Source of the DNA: Verticillium longisporum
Lineage: Eukaryota > Ascomycota > Sordariomycetes > Glomerellales > Plectosphaerellaceae
Assembly: GCA_019188255.1 (NCBI GenBank)
Contig: JAETXT010000003.1
Coordinates: forward strand, 6,386,001-6,450,000
DNA length: 64,000 nt
Reading direction: 5' to 3'
Made by a program: the position numbers and the translations under genes. Below the pieces are notes generated by a model. That model saw nothing but the letters and a program-made list of their open reading frames with translations. It made no database searches and was not told where the DNA came from. Positions 10,643-22,358 of the stretch are shown piece after piece (the first letter of the stretch is position 1; every line of letters starts with the position of its first letter).

Positions 10643-12001
10643 GTTGGGTGGGTTGCTCCTGAGCAGCTTGGGCGACAAAGTCACTCGGTAAAGAAAGGCA
10701 TACACCAGCCGTATCTCGATGTCTCGGACGCCGGATGGGCAGCAAGAGACGGGCAGGACCTCAAGCAGGTATGTCACACACACTCGGCGTGGGATGTATG
10801 TGGCCTCGCAGCATTGGCCCCGGATCGCAGCGGTAATGATTGGGTCGTCGTTGGAAGTGCTGCTTCGGGTTGCAGATTCGGTCGGACGGGTCGTCGGGAT
10901 TGGGCGGGCGCTACACCTGAGGCCGCCCTGAGTGGGGTGCCAGGCCTTCGACTCGACGGTTGAGAGGGATTCACGGGGCTCGGGCTCGTCTTGATATGGC
11001 GAGATGAAGCTAAGGTTGAGCCTCCCAGAGCAGGTTGAGGTGGCTCGAGATCGTCCGTAGAGCTAAAAGGCTCTGTTGAAGGAACGAGGGAGCATCCGAG
11101 GGCCAACGCGACGGCATCTGGTGGAAGTTGGGCTGACATAAGCCCACCGAAATAGCACCTCATGGCGCCTGAGATCCCCCGGACCCACCCAAGCTACACC
11201 ATGACGCTGCATTGGATCAGACCAAACGCCCGGTGGTGCTCAGTGCGAGTGCAGCGTGTTCAGAGCTCGCCTTGTTCATCGAGAGCACCCAGTCATAGAA
11301 GCCCGGCAGCTGGAAATGGCCCCTGACTTCCGCCCCCCTTGTTGGCCCCCTTGTGTTGTCCTCCTGACACCAACGCCTCCTGCTCTGTCTTCTGAAACAT
11401 CTGCTCCGGGGGCGCCTTCCTTGGGTACCGGTACCTAGAAAGGTAGCATTCTTTACCTACCAGGATGTACCCAGGAAGGGTAGTGCGTAGACGAGAAGGT
11501 GCAAAGGGGTACGCAAGGCAGGACGCACTCGACGCGAGGAGCAATGGCGCGGCTGACCGCAGATGGCTTTTAATGCGTTGCTTGCCCCCCCTCCATTCGC
11601 AAGATCACCCCTCAGTCTTCCGTTTCTCTTGTTCTTCAGATCTGTTTCTATCTGACATGATTACCCACGAAAATTTAGGTTCCGGAGCTGCTGTCATGAA
11701 GCGCTGAGTCAACCTTCTTCGACTTTTGTCGCCTATCTGTATCATCACTCGAATTCCGCTTCATCACATCAACTTACTTGGCCCTGATTCTATCTTTGTA
11801 TTCCAATCTGTACTCTGCCCTCCCTTTGTCTCCTCAATAGATACTTCGTTGAGGACGACCCACATGATCCGTATCGAGTCCTTGCACCATCAACGTAACT
11901 GAAAGCAGCCCGCGTCGAGGTTCACTCTCGAGAAGTGTCGCTCGATCCATCCATTAAGTAATGCACAAACCCTTCAACTCATGCCCGTACATTGAGTCGA
12001 G
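10643..12001. other. Intergenic region upstream of GatB and the DUF6594 gene
   Basis: About 1.36 kb between two divergent genes. The part nearest 12001 is pyrimidine-rich leader (TTCTCTTGTTCTTC, CTCCTCAATAG), typical of a fungal 5' untranslated region and possibly containing an intron. A short KpnI/AvrII-type palindrome (GGTACCGGTACCTAG) lies near 11424-11438. Small open frames show nothing recognisable. Confidence 0.5.
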
Positions 12002-13964
12002 ATGTCACCCCAATATCGGCAGCCATTTGTGGAAGCCTGCCCCGAGACGGCCCATCTCAACGGTCAAGAAAAACCTGACCACATGATGGACCAGTCCGCT
12101 GGTGTCATTGAACACCCTCCGTCCTCGGCGTCCACCAGTGACACCCAGGCTCAAGATCCAGTCGCTGAACTCCAGACGTCGAATGCCACACCCGTGGCTC
12201 AGGCTCCACGACGTCGGTCACGGACCGCCTCAGTACGCAGGACAGCCTCTGTTCCGGCGGCCGGAGACCCCGCTTCCTCTCGTATCAGATCGCCGGACCA
12301 TTCGCTCTCTTCGTCCATGTCAACATCAAATAAGCTTGCTCAAGACGCCAAACTACATGCTCCAGCTCAGACCCCCTTCTCCTTCCACGTCTACTCTTAC
12401 AGCCTTCACAGCCAAGACGAGCGGCTCCGGGAGCTCCAGCGGCAGCGCCTCTACCGTCACCCAAATACCGGCCAGCAATCGCCGCAACAGTGACAGAGAC
12501 CGTGATACGTACAAGCAGAAGATCCGTCCTCGCGACAAGCAAGCTAGCCATTCCCCTGAAATCCATCAGCGGCCCGATGTCATGAGCTTCCTCCAACCTG
12601 GCTCACCTCCTGGTACAAGGCAGCCAGTCCAACGAACACCTGGAGATATGTCTTCGTGGCAGTTGGCGGATTTATCAAGTCGTGCTTCCCCAACAAGGAG
12701 CACCACTTCATCTGGTGCGCCGAGCATTCATAGCGACGTTTTCTCAGAGCCAGGTCGCGGCCATGAGACGGACGGGACTCTCAGCAGCCCGGACCGGAGC
12801 GTCAACGAGGAGTGGTCCAAGCCTATGATGGTGCCAACAGGCGGGACTCCAACAGCCTCAAGTTATCATCAACGTCATCAGCAACCATCCATGTGGGATG
12901 CCGGCCCTATGATGCCGCCGGCACATTCTAACCAGGTTCACGATGGCCCTCCCAGCGGCATGCAGTCACAACCACAGTATCTACCCTCTTCATTCGATTT
13001 CATGCAGCACGGGCGACCTGAGCACATGCCCATGAGTGGCTACGAGCTATTAGCCACGAACTTGTCGTCAAACAGTATGGGTGGGCCTGTGATCAAGCCC
13101 ATGTATCGACGGTTTGAGTTTTTGAACCATAGGCTCTTGCTGCACTTGCAGGATGAGCTTGCTGAGCTCGAGGAGCAACTACGCCATTTGGACGCTGCCG
13201 ATACACAATCTCGTCAATATCGTCAGGGCGTCCTCCCAGCATCGAGGCGCCAGGAATCTACCTCGTCAAAAGATCTTCACTGGTGGAAGATGGACCTCCT
13301 CGGCAAGATTGGGTTCAAGCTCGAACTTTATAGTAGGTCATTAACCAAGTTTATTCATTGGCGGCGTCTAACCGGAACAGATAAAACCCTCGTCTCATTC
13401 AAGGAATCCCAAAATCTCAGTGCTCCTGCCCCTGCGGACATCGACCGTTATCGCGACTACCTCAATAATCGCCAACCTATAGTTGAACCGGAAGCCAGGT
13501 TTCTCGATCCGGAAGATGACCTCGTGTCGCTCGCCAGGCCTCATAGCACTTATCACGCGCCCGAGTTCTCGTCGGATGACCTCCAAACTCCTATGCCCCG
13601 GACTATGGTCTTCCCGCCGACGCCAAACAGTCCGTTGTCTGACCTGGACAGTTGTCGTTCCACCAGAGTCGCTTACGTTCATGATGGAAGTCATCGGACC
13701 CCGGCTTCCTCAATGCCACAGATTCTTGTCGCCATGTCTGCCGCGTTCCTGCTGCCTATTTTATGTTTTATTGTGATACCGGGCTACATTGGACGCATGG
13801 CTGTCGTCATGATTGTTGCTGGCGGCCTGTTGGCCGCTCTGCTACAGGCCGGTGTCTTGCGAATGGGGGCCAACGGGCTTGTTGGGTTAGGTGGCACTCA
13901 GGATTGTATCCTATGCATAGGCGTCTACGGAGCCGTCATGGCTGTTGTTGCTGGGGTTCTCTGA
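12002..13964 (+). CDS. DUF6594-family protein with three C-terminal membrane helices, one frame break
   Basis: A fungal family of unknown function. The N-terminal 300 residues are disordered and Ser/Pro/Gln-rich. The conserved part begins at about 13048 with GYELLA, then RRFEFLNHRLLLHLQDELAE, a helical segment ending in an acidic-aromatic core. Three hydrophobic helices close the protein (ILVAMSAAFLLPILCFIVIP, AVVMIVAGGLLAALLQAGV, CILCIGVYGAVMAVVAGVL). The start at 12002 and the conserved part lie in different frames. They join if one C is added to the C5 run at 12372-12376. A 52-bp GT-AG intron (GTCAAC...CTCAG, ending at 12370) would also restore frame, but its donor is poor. About 650 residues either way. 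Confidence 0.8.
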
Positions 13965-15150
13965 GAGTCATCAGCTATCTAGTCCCGTTTCTTTATTCTT
14001 TTTGTGTACGATTGACGCAGGAAGCAATCGTCAGCTGGCTGATACTGAAAGGCTTTTGGTTTCAAGTTCTTTTGTAGTTCTCGGCAGTCTCGGACTTGGC
14101 AAGGGTTCATGGGGGTCGGATGCTGGTCGGAGCAATAGGTTGAGATGGTGATACCCCTGCTTGTCGGAAATTTCTTTGCGCAATCTGTCGTCGCGTCGTG
14201 GTGGCAGCTGGACTTTGCCGAATACCAGGCCCGGCTCGGCTAGTGTCTTCTGGCTTTTTCTTTTGGAGTCAAAAGGTAGTTTTCAAAACGATGCGGAAAA
14301 TAACGAGTACTTCTCTGGACTATGGTTTGAGCCTTGGGTTTCAGAACCGTGATATCGTCTTCGCGTGCCCCAAGCTTCCGGAATAATCCCGTGATCTTAA
14401 GAAAGCAAGCGCATGATTGAGTGTCTGGCTGACCCCAGCTTGTTCCTGGCCAGAGCTGGTCATTAACTCTAGCTGACGAAAAGTCTCCATCATCCGAGGC
14501 TTCCCTAGCGCTTGTTGTGGCGTCAGAAAGCGTAGATTGAGCGACCGGAACCGTCTTGAATGCTGAAGATCTTGCACGTCAAAGTCCTCGTCCGCAAGGT
14601 AGAGAGAACTGCACAACAGCAGGAACGACCAAGTCTTGACCTCATCAGATCTTCTTGCTGATGACAAGATCTCAACTAAACTCTCATCACGTTGACGCAA
14701 CAAGCAAATTCAATGACGGAGATGTGCCTACTCAAAGTCACGCCAAGCCGTATAGCCTAGTCTAGTTAAGTTCCCTATTCCGATATCGTAGCAATCTTTT
14801 TAAGTAAAGCACTGTCCCCCCGCGAGCTCACGTCAAGCCAAGTCAGGGCAACACAGCACAAGCCCCGGGGTCGAACCGCGTCACGAGACACACACAAAAT
14901 AACAAGTCACGAGAGGGCAAGCCATTATGGGAGGCAATTTTGCTCAATTCTTTCGTTTCCCGTCCAGACAAGCACTTCTCGCAAGAAGAACTATGGGAAA
15001 GAACCTATTGTACAAGTGTCAAGATGACTAAAAAGCCACCAAGCATCTATGAGCCTTGCCAAGGTCCCAACTCAGACCGATCCAACCGTTATTTCCACCC
15101 AAGGGATCCACAAGCCATGTGAAAGCGAGGATGAAGATCTCATCAGTCGA
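13965..15150. other. Intergenic region with one weak open frame
   Basis: About 1.2 kb. A 120-codon minus-strand frame (14341-14703, starting MLRQRDESLVEIL) has protein-like composition but matches nothing I recognise and has no visible partner exons. The remainder is the 3' region of the GPI-type gene and shows no repeat or RNA gene. Confidence 0.4.
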
Positions 15151-15703
15151 TCAGAAGAGGGTTGAGAAGACAAGACCGGCCACGAAGAGGCAGCCGAGGG
15201 AGATGTGAGTGGCAGAAACGCCGCTCTGGACGACATCCTCGGTCGGGATGGCGGTGGTGGGAACAACCACAGTCGAGGGGGTCTCCTCAGAAGTGGTGAT
15301 CACCTCGGTGGAAGTGATGACCTCTTCGATGGAAGTGACCTCAGTGATGGGAGTGTAGACGATGATCTCCTCGGTGGTGATGGTTGGAAGAGTGATGGTC
15401 TCGCAGGAAAGGGTGGTCAGGATGATCGGAACGCAGACGCTGGAGTAGAGAGCTGTAATCAAGAGATCATTAGAGATGAAGATTGAGAAGACGGGGGAGG
15501 AGGAGAGCTTACCATCGACAGCGATGGGACCAGTGGCAACCTGAGTTCCGCCACCAATGGTGGTGAGTTCAAGACCATGGAAGTCTTGGAGGTATTAGAG
15601 ACTGGCAAGTCGAGGTCGAGTAAATAGACTTACTGATCTTGTCCTCATGAGCCATCGAGGCAATGGAGGTGGCAAAGACAGTCATCTTGATGATGGAAGA
15701 CAT
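15151..15703 (-). CDS. Small Thr/Val/Ile-rich surface protein with a GPI-type C-terminus
   Basis: Not a family I recognise. Three exons with good splice sites give 147 residues: 15703-15634, 15584-15513 and 15452-15151. The donors are GTAAGT and GTAAGC and the acceptors are CAAG and ACAG. An untranslated-leader intron is also plausible (15816-15769, GTAAGT...CATCAG). The N-terminus MSSIIKMTVFATSIASMA is a weak signal peptide. Residues 60-120 are a Thr/Glu/Ile-rich stretch with near-repeated words (TEVTSIEEVITSTEVITTSEE). The C-terminus SGVSATHISLGCLFVAGLVF fits a GPI-anchor signal: small residues followed by a hydrophobic end. A TATA-like CTATAAAG lies at 15953-15946. Function unknown; a wall or adhesion role is inference from composition. 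Confidence 0.7.
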
Positions 15704-18226
15704 CTTTGATGGATGAATAGAGGAGCTGGAAGGAGGAAGAGGTCAGGATCAAACAGGGAGAGACCAACCTGATGAATAAAGAAAGGAGAGATCGTCAAGA
15801 AGACTTGATGACTTACAGTGAAGTGAGTTTTGTTGATGGTTTGGAAGAAAGAAGGCTTTGGTGAAAGCGAGCTTGAGGCTTGGGGAACGTTGCGTGTGAT
15901 GGAGGAAAGGAGGAAGATCGAGAGAAGAGGCAGAAAGAGGGTGCCCTTTATAGATTTTTCACGTTGGCCGCTCACAGCACAATCAGCCGTAGCCTAAACT
16001 TGCGTTCGCACTGTTCTGCCACCCAAAACCGCCCTGATTTAGGCTGCGACACGAAAAGGGGTACAGTGCGGCCCCACACTCGCACATGAAGCTATCGCGT
16101 GAGTGGCCACGACTTTCGAGTAGCAACAAAGCCTGAAGCCAGGAACGCAGTGAATTAATGGTAGTCACATGTTTGAACTCTCAAAAATTGTAGGAGAATT
16201 TGACAGGCAGAGTTTCAGACCTGGCCGAGTACACATCGACAAAGAACCCGCGGAAACCACCAGCTCATGGAGTTGACCATGAGAGAAAGCCAGGAGATTA
16301 TCTCCGTCCGATACAACTTCTCGTATTTCTGGCCATATGTTCTGGGATACGGCAACAAAGGGCGCGTCACCTGCTGCAGCCTGTGAGGACCTCAAGCAAG
16401 GCCCGAAGGAACACCGGCATTCCGAGTTCTCCTCCATCAGCCATGACCAACACCTGAAGAGCTACACTTTTACAACAAACACCACGCCGTATCAGCAAAA
16501 TCAAAGTCAGTTTCAATTGTCTCTTCTCGTTCCGTAAGTTGCGCATATCTTGAAGTTACGATGAGAGTTGAAGAGCTGGTAGGCTATTGCTCTGGACTTT
16601 GGAGTAATTTTTGGACTGTCTAACACAAGCTTTGGGGTCCCATAGGATTCAAGCAGGATTCAAGCGTCCTTTTGTCCCATTAGAGAGGAAACAGATACTG
16701 AGACCTCCAACAAAGCTCGCTCAGAGTCCGAACATCATTCCGATTGCAAGAAAATACTCGCAAGCCCTGACATGCGGTCCTCTCACGATGAATCAGTCGA
16801 CGAAGAGAATTCAACACCAGAGTAAAAGTGAGGGTAGGGATTTCGCTTATGACTCCCATGGCAGAACCTAAACTATCTCTCATTCATATACGTTGTCAGC
16901 CGCTGTTGAACCAGGCCTTGGAGGACGTCTCGCTACGCTTCTCCAGACAACGGAGCATGGTAGCATCTTCGTTCAATGTTACTGTTCTTGTGGGGGGTTC
17001 TCTCGTCAGATGGACCGCCTCTGTGCTGGGATACATAAATCTTTACGATTGTCGTGACAGAGCAGCCTCAGGTTCTGACTGCCATCGCATCCCGTGATGT
17101 GCTTGTATTGTGTCATGTATCTTGGTCGTGCTAGAATCTTCTGATACTCGTGCAGTTTCTCGCTCACCTCGAGCCCGCCGTCACTACTTTCGGTGGTAAG
17201 CAAAGAGCTTTCATGGCCAACGTCGACAACTTCTCCGAAAGGTAAATCTCGCCACTTTTCGAAACCTGACCACAGAGCTGACGTATCCGAAATGCGTCTC
17301 TCAGCCAGGGCACATCTGCATGCTCGCTGCTCTATAAGGTCTTATCGGCACAGTTCCGAATAGAACCTAGATATCCGGGCCCTGACGCCGGTCTAGCCGC
17401 GGGATTAACCATTTGCTCGGCATGAGGACATTGCGACGATGGCGAGCTTCTGAAGTGGGCATCTTGGTGCCAATCGTAAGGCTTGGTCTGGATGGATCCC
17501 CACTGCATCTTCACTAGCCTTACCGATCTTAGACATGATCTAGTCTATGTTCACCTGCTGGCCACGCACATGCAAGCATCGTCGGCTGCATGGCTGCAGG
17601 CGTGTGGTCGCAGCCACGTGGTTGACACGGGGGGTTTGGTGGTCGGAGGCGAACTCACCTGTAGGAAATGGGCACCGAACATTCCGGGCAGACAATTATG
17701 CTCCTCTCGTTGATCGTCAAAGAGCAGTTCATCAACGATCCTCGGCTTGGAGGGGTCAATTGCACCATGTGGGACGAAGCTGCAGGGTCCCAAGTAGATA
17801 TAACCGTTGGTCGAATGACAAGTGCATCTGTAATTAATTGCACCTTCTTGGCTTGCAATGACAGAACCCCAATTACGGGTCAATCGCCCTGGATGAGCTT
17901 AGTCCGGCATTTGCCAACAGCACCCGAGCATGACGAACTCCCGCCACTCGGTCATTCGGCTTGGACTACACCGACGCAACGACGATCCCCTTGTTACTGC
18001 ACCTTCACTGTCTGCACAATGTCGCTCTCCGGATTCGCTCCGACGGATGTGCGATGCTTTCGTCCGGGGAAGGTATAATAAAGACTGGAGGGGGCACGCA
18101 CATCATCTTGGCAAGAGCTCCTTCCCAACCGCCCCTGCTCGTCACCATCGGTCCCTTGAAGGTCGCACCTGCTTCACGATTGCCACTCGACTGCCTCTGC
18201 CCGCCCACCCGCGTCGACTCGTCACG
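15704..18226. other. Gene-poor intergenic region
   Basis: About 2.5 kb between two divergent small secreted-protein genes. Only short, unrecognised open frames occur. No tRNA, inverted repeat or low-complexity array was found. Its length suggests upstream control sequence for one or both genes, but nothing specific can be named. Confidence 0.4.
18073..18081 (+). promoter_or_regulatory. TATA-like element upstream of the DUF1961 gene
   Basis: TATAATAAA about 146 bp before the ATG at 18227, followed by a C/T-rich leader. The distance suits a fungal core promoter. Inferred from position only. Confidence 0.4.
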
Positions 18227-18925
18227 ATGAAGGCATCTTTCCTCTGGGCTCTGGCCCTCATTGCGCCGACTATGGCCGCTGAGAAGCTCCTCTACAGCAA
18301 CCCGCTCAATTCGACCGCGGACGTGGCGACCTGGGTGGCCGAAGGTCCCGTCAACGCGACGGCCGTCGACGGCGTGCTCGAGCTCTCGGGCGGGGGCACC
18401 ATTGACGAGCACTTTGTCTTCTGGGCGCCCGAGGTCTTCCCCGATCGCATCCGCATCACCTGGGAGTTCTCGCCCCGCAACGAGCCCGGCCTCGCCATCT
18501 TCTTCTTTGGCGCCGCCTCGGTCGCCGGCGGCAGCATCTTCGACAAGGGCCTCAAGCCCCGCAACGGCCAGTACCCGCAGTACCACTCGAGCGACATTCG
18601 CACGCTGCACGCGTCCTATTTCCGCCGCCGCTGGCCCGAGGAGCGCGCCTTCCACGTCGCCAACCTGCGCAAGTCGCCCGGCTTCAACCTTGTCGCCCAG
18701 GGCGCCGACCCCATCCCCCCCGTTGTCGACGCCGCTGGTGCCTTTTACCGCGTCACCGTCATCAAGGACAAGCGCGATGTGCAGTTCCTCGTCAACGACC
18801 TGCCCCTCTTCTCCTTCCGCGACGACAAGTCGACCGGACCCGTCGTTCGTGACGGCCGCATTGGCTTCCGCCAGATGTCGCCGTTGGTGGCCCGATACAG
18901 GAACCTCCAGGTGTGGAAGCTTTAG
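18227..18925 (+). CDS. Secreted DUF1961-family protein
   Basis: 232 residues in one exon. MKASFLWALALIAPTMAAEK is a clear signal peptide with cleavage near residue 18. The mature part follows the DUF1961 family throughout: DEHFVFWAPEVFPDRIRITW, NEPGLAIFFFGAA, NGQYPQYHSSDIRTLHASYF, RRWPEERAFHVANLRKSPGF and a final strand RNLQVWKL. The family is predicted to have a concanavalin-A-like beta sandwich and is often found near carbohydrate enzymes, but no substrate is established. An open frame upstream of the ATG lacks a signal peptide, so 18227 is preferred. The long opposite-strand frame over this gene is a codon-bias shadow. Confidence 0.85.
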   Translation: MKASFLWALALIAPTMAAEKLLYSNPLNSTADVATWVAEGPVNATAVDGVLELSGGGTIDEHFVFWAPEVFPDRIRITWEFSPRNEPGLAIFFFGAASVAGGSIFDKGLKPRNGQYPQYHSSDIRTLHASYFRRRWPEERAFHVANLRKSPGFNLVAQGADPIPPVVDAAGAFYRVTVIKDKRDVQFLVNDLPLFSFRDDKSTGPVVRDGRIGFRQMSPLVARYRNLQVWKL

Positions 18926-19599
18926 ATGGGTTGGTAGCATGAGAAATCGTATCGAACAGGTTGCGTGGCGTCCCAGCCTGGATTGTATGAATTTTCCGCT
19001 GCTGCTTTGCAAAGGCGTAGTCGAGGAACAGCATCCGCATGGGAGGCGACGCGGCCAATATACAACAGTTTCAAGCTGCAGCATGAATCCCCCCATGTCA
19101 ATTCCCGTGAAATGCCACGCTACGGGGTCATTGTTCGCTTTTCTCCAACGTAACCTTACTTTCCAGTCCCCCGAGACCACGAACACGTTTGAAGCGCACT
19201 GGCTCTCCGAAAGCGACTGCGTACCATGCCGTCGCTCGAATCGGGTGATGAGGCGGACGAACCATTGGGGGCGACGATGGGTGCCCAAGCCCCCACAGTA
19301 AGCACATTTACAGCCCCCAATCGATGTACCAACGTCAAATGCTTCTTGACCAAGTTCCAATCTTGCCGTCGACGTCACTGGACAATTGTCAAAATCATTC
19401 AAATTGCGATTGACCAATAATTTGGGACGCACCTTGATCTGAGAATGTTCGGTGCGGAGAACGAGCACTCTGTTGGGTCTTTGTCGGTTAGCGCATCACG
19501 TCAGCTGTGAGCAGCTTTTGCCGCGACCTTTCGACCTGCACCCCGACATCACCACCAGCATCACAGTCTACATGAACACCAGACAACCCTCTGCTCAAC
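18926..19599. other. Intergenic region before the 5S rRNA gene
   Basis: About 670 bp with no supported coding sequence. It will contain the 3' untranslated region of the DUF1961 gene and upstream sequence of the 5S gene. Confidence 0.4.
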
Positions 19600-19718
19600 A
19601 CATACGACCATACCTACTGGAAAGCTCGGGATCCCGTCCGCTCTCCCATCGATAAACCAGTGAGGGCCAGACCAGTAGTCGGGTGGGTGACCACCGGCGA
19701 ATCCCTGGTGTTGTATGT
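19600..19718 (+). rRNA. 5S ribosomal RNA gene (dispersed copy)
   Basis: The sequence starts ACATACGACCATACC and ends GGTGTTGTATGT, so the terminal helix is closed, and about 119 nt lie between. Internal landmarks of fungal 5S RNA are present: GGGATCCCGTCCGCTCTCCC, CCAGTGAGGGCC and GGCGAATCCCTGGTG. A T-rich stop for RNA polymerase III (TTTTATTTTG) follows directly. Single 5S copies scattered between protein genes are normal in Sordariomycetes such as Neurospora. Some loop bases differ from the common Neurospora form as I recall it, so this may be a variant copy. Confidence 0.93.
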
Positions 19719-21779
19719 TTTATTTTGCTTGTCAATGGTCCGAATCCCATGGGGTGGTGGTTTCGTTTGAAGCGAGGTTTGCAAGCGGCCTCGGAGAAAT
19801 GGAAAGACAACCTGTCCATTCACAGGTAGTTCACGAAAGCTGAAGCTGGTAATGACACACCTATCATCCCTACTTAAGCCGCAGTAAGACGCACTCGTAT
19901 CATGCCAACGTTGCACGACTGTGCCCAGACAACCCCGGATTCCACCTCGCAGATTATTCCTTCGGGTGTAAGCTTGCAGGGGCCGCAGATGGGGGCCTCA
20001 CCGGGCATTTCGTCAGAAAACCAAGAGTCTGGGACATGGCAATGCGCCTCTGGAGAATCGCAGGGTCAGGAATCCTCCGGCAAGGGCAGCGCCACAACGA
20101 GATGTATTTCCGGCTGAACGAGCATAATGACGCAGCCCAGGAAGACGGCATACCGCATAGAAACAGACTGCATAATATGCTCTCTGGTCCAGCGCTGCAT
20201 GAATCTTCTTCTTCATGTGGTCGTCGGATCTCACCCCTTGGAGCTCCAGCTCGAAGATTGCACCCACTTTGGTTCTAGTCCGTCTCGTCGTTGCTGGAGA
20301 TGGGCCGACTGCTCGTCAATTCCAGTCGCTGGTTCGTCTACGCGGTTAGGTGGTCAGCCCTATTCAACGGCGCGCCATGGGAAAGGCCTGGATGGCGTGG
20401 GTGGCGGATCTCGAACGAGCGCTAGTCTGATCCTTCGCGTGCCACCCGATGCGACAAGGCACATTGGGAGGCTGCGAACAGAGAGCGCGCAGCCCCCTAT
20501 ACTGATGTGTCAGACCTACACACGTGCCTGGGATGGCTAATTTTGAACCTACGAGATTACCCTGCACCTATCTCCCGCGTCGGCAGAAGACAGAATCGAG
20601 GGTGGAGTGCCTGCAACGGAGCTCGCTTGGAGTCTTGAATTGCTCCCCAGCCACGTTCGGGCCCGAGCAGTCTTGGGAACCAGGGGGGCGTGACCGCCAT
20701 AACATCCATCTTGTTGGTTGCATCTAGGGTGACTTGGCGATATGACATCCCTTCAAGCATCCAGAAAGGCCTTGCCCTCGTCTCGTCCTCTAATCTTGGT
20801 GACGGGCAAATGCAAGGTTCGGCAACAGACGGCATCCATTGTCCTCAACGGCCTGGACGCGCAGATTAAAGCGCAAAGAACGGCGAAAAGAGTCATCTTT
20901 TCTCTACCTACGACATAGGCAGGTGAGAAAAGTTGATCGCTGTGCAGTCCATGGGTGTTTGGGACCCGCAACCAGACAGCAAACATCGTCGGTCACCCAA
21001 TATGGACAGTTGGTTATTTCGGCTAAAAATAAGAAAACGGTTGTAGTGGAGTATGAGTTTGCAGTGCTGCCGGAAAACGCGGCCCCGTGATCCTTCATAT
21101 CCATTCTGGTCGTGGCGAAGGTGCCTTGGCAGGCCCAGTGATCGGCCCATGCATGGCAACCAGTTGCTTCGCCGCAGTCAGACAGTGAGGTCCAACTCGA
21201 TCTTGTGCAAGGAACTATGACCGAGTTCCCGCTGCCACATTGATTGACTCACATGCCGCTGTCTCTGGGTGGCCTCGCAAGTGGTCGACAGATAGGGTGA
21301 CCCCAAATGAGAGAGGACCCCAGTGTACCAGTGAATCAGCGCCGAACTGTGCCTCGCCGTCACGTAGGAAGCCTACTGTAGAGCCTTTCGGTGGGCCTTT
21401 TCTTCTGTCGAGTGTTTGCCTCGCTGCGCCGCTCACGAACAGCCTAACTGGGCTGGCCTTGGTGTCTTCTGGTGGAACGAGCTTGATCGACCCCTTGCAG
21501 ACTCCGCCGCGCTAGCAGTTTAAAGATGGAGGCCAAAGGACGCGTGAGGCCGAAGCGACCTGAGGTGAGCGGGACAGCAGGCAAGGACTCTAGGTATATA
21601 AGTACGGAGGCGCAGGTGTCACTCGATCCTTTGTATCACGCAGCCATCTACTTGTCAACCCAACGTCTTCATCGCCAGCTTCTTCATCTACCAAACAGAA
21701 CAGCTACCAACGGTTACTGAATCAACCCTCCCCGCACACACGCATCCTCAGTCCCAGGACCCCAACATCAACAAACACA
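19719..21779. other. Gene-poor intergenic region
   Basis: About 2 kb with many short frames and no recognisable protein or RNA gene. Its right end is the promoter and leader of the next gene. Confidence 0.4.
21595..21602 (+). promoter_or_regulatory. TATA-like element
   Basis: TATATAAG about 178 bp upstream of the ATG at 21780, followed by a C/A-rich leader (CAACCAACG, CAACAAACACA). Inferred from sequence and position. Confidence 0.45.
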
Positions 21780-22358
21780 ATGCTCAACCAGGCCGTTCTG
21801 CTTCTGGCTTTCGCCGCCGCCTCCGCCACGGCCGAGGTCGAGGTCGTCCAAGCCGTGCGCATCATCGAGAACATCAAGCTCCACAGCTTCGCCGCGAGCA
21901 ACGTCATCGTCGCGCGCCAGGACGCGGGCGAGTGCCGCTCGTCGGCCATCTCCATCCTCGGGTCGGCGCCCACGCCCGCCCCCGACGTCGAGGAGGCCGT
22001 CTTGTCGCAGACCGAGTCGTGCCTCTGGACCATGCACTCGTCTCTATCGGAGGACCTCATGGAGTACGTGACCGAGCTCGCCGACTGGGCCCAGGGCGCC
22101 GAGGGCAGCATGGAAAAGCTGCTCGAGGACTGCAAGGACCACATCCAGGTCGACTCGGCCGCGGCCGCCGAGGTCTGCACGCCCGCCGGCACCATCCTGT
22201 TCACTGGCTCGGCCAACTCGACGTCCACCGTCGCGCTCGAGACCGAGGTGCCTGCGATCACGGGCTCTGGCAACAGCGAGTCGGCCGCTGCGAGAGGCAT
22301 GGGCATGTCCGCTATTGCCGCGGCTGCCGGTCTCGTCGGCGCCGTTTTCCTTCTGTAA
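21780..22358 (+). CDS. Small secreted/GPI-type protein, infection-structure-specific-protein-like
   Basis: 192 residues, one exon. MLNQAVLLLAFAAASATAE is a signal peptide. After a possible Arg-Gln processing site (VIVARQDAGECRSS) comes a domain with four well-spaced cysteines (AGECRSS, TESCLW, LLEDCKDH, AAEVCTPAG). A Ser/Thr stretch and a hydrophobic end (GMSAIAAAAGLVGAVFLL) follow, consistent with a GPI signal. The pattern resembles fungal proteins annotated as infection-structure specific protein, a family of unknown biochemical role; the match is from memory and moderate. The start is set by the CAAACACAATG context. Confidence 0.75.
   Translation: MLNQAVLLLAFAAASATAEVEVVQAVRIIENIKLHSFAASNVIVARQDAGECRSSAISILGSAPTPAPDVEEAVLSQTESCLWTMHSSLSEDLMEYVTELADWAQGAEGSMEKLLEDCKDHIQVDSAAAAEVCTPAGTILFTGSANSTSTVALETEVPAITGSGNSESAAARGMGMSAIAAAAGLVGAVFLL

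Noticed and set aside
10774..11163. 129-codon minus-strand frame upstream of GatB
   Set aside because: Ser/Pro-rich without a recognisable pattern; it lies in the likely promoter of GatB.
14341..14703. 120-codon minus-strand frame beginning MLRQRDESLVEIL
   Set aside because: Composition is protein-like, but there is no recognisable domain, partner exon or promoter; left as intergenic.
18005..19468. 487-codon open frame on the minus strand
   Set aside because: It lies opposite the DUF1961 gene and is low-complexity (Gly/Val/Glu); a shadow of strong third-position GC bias.
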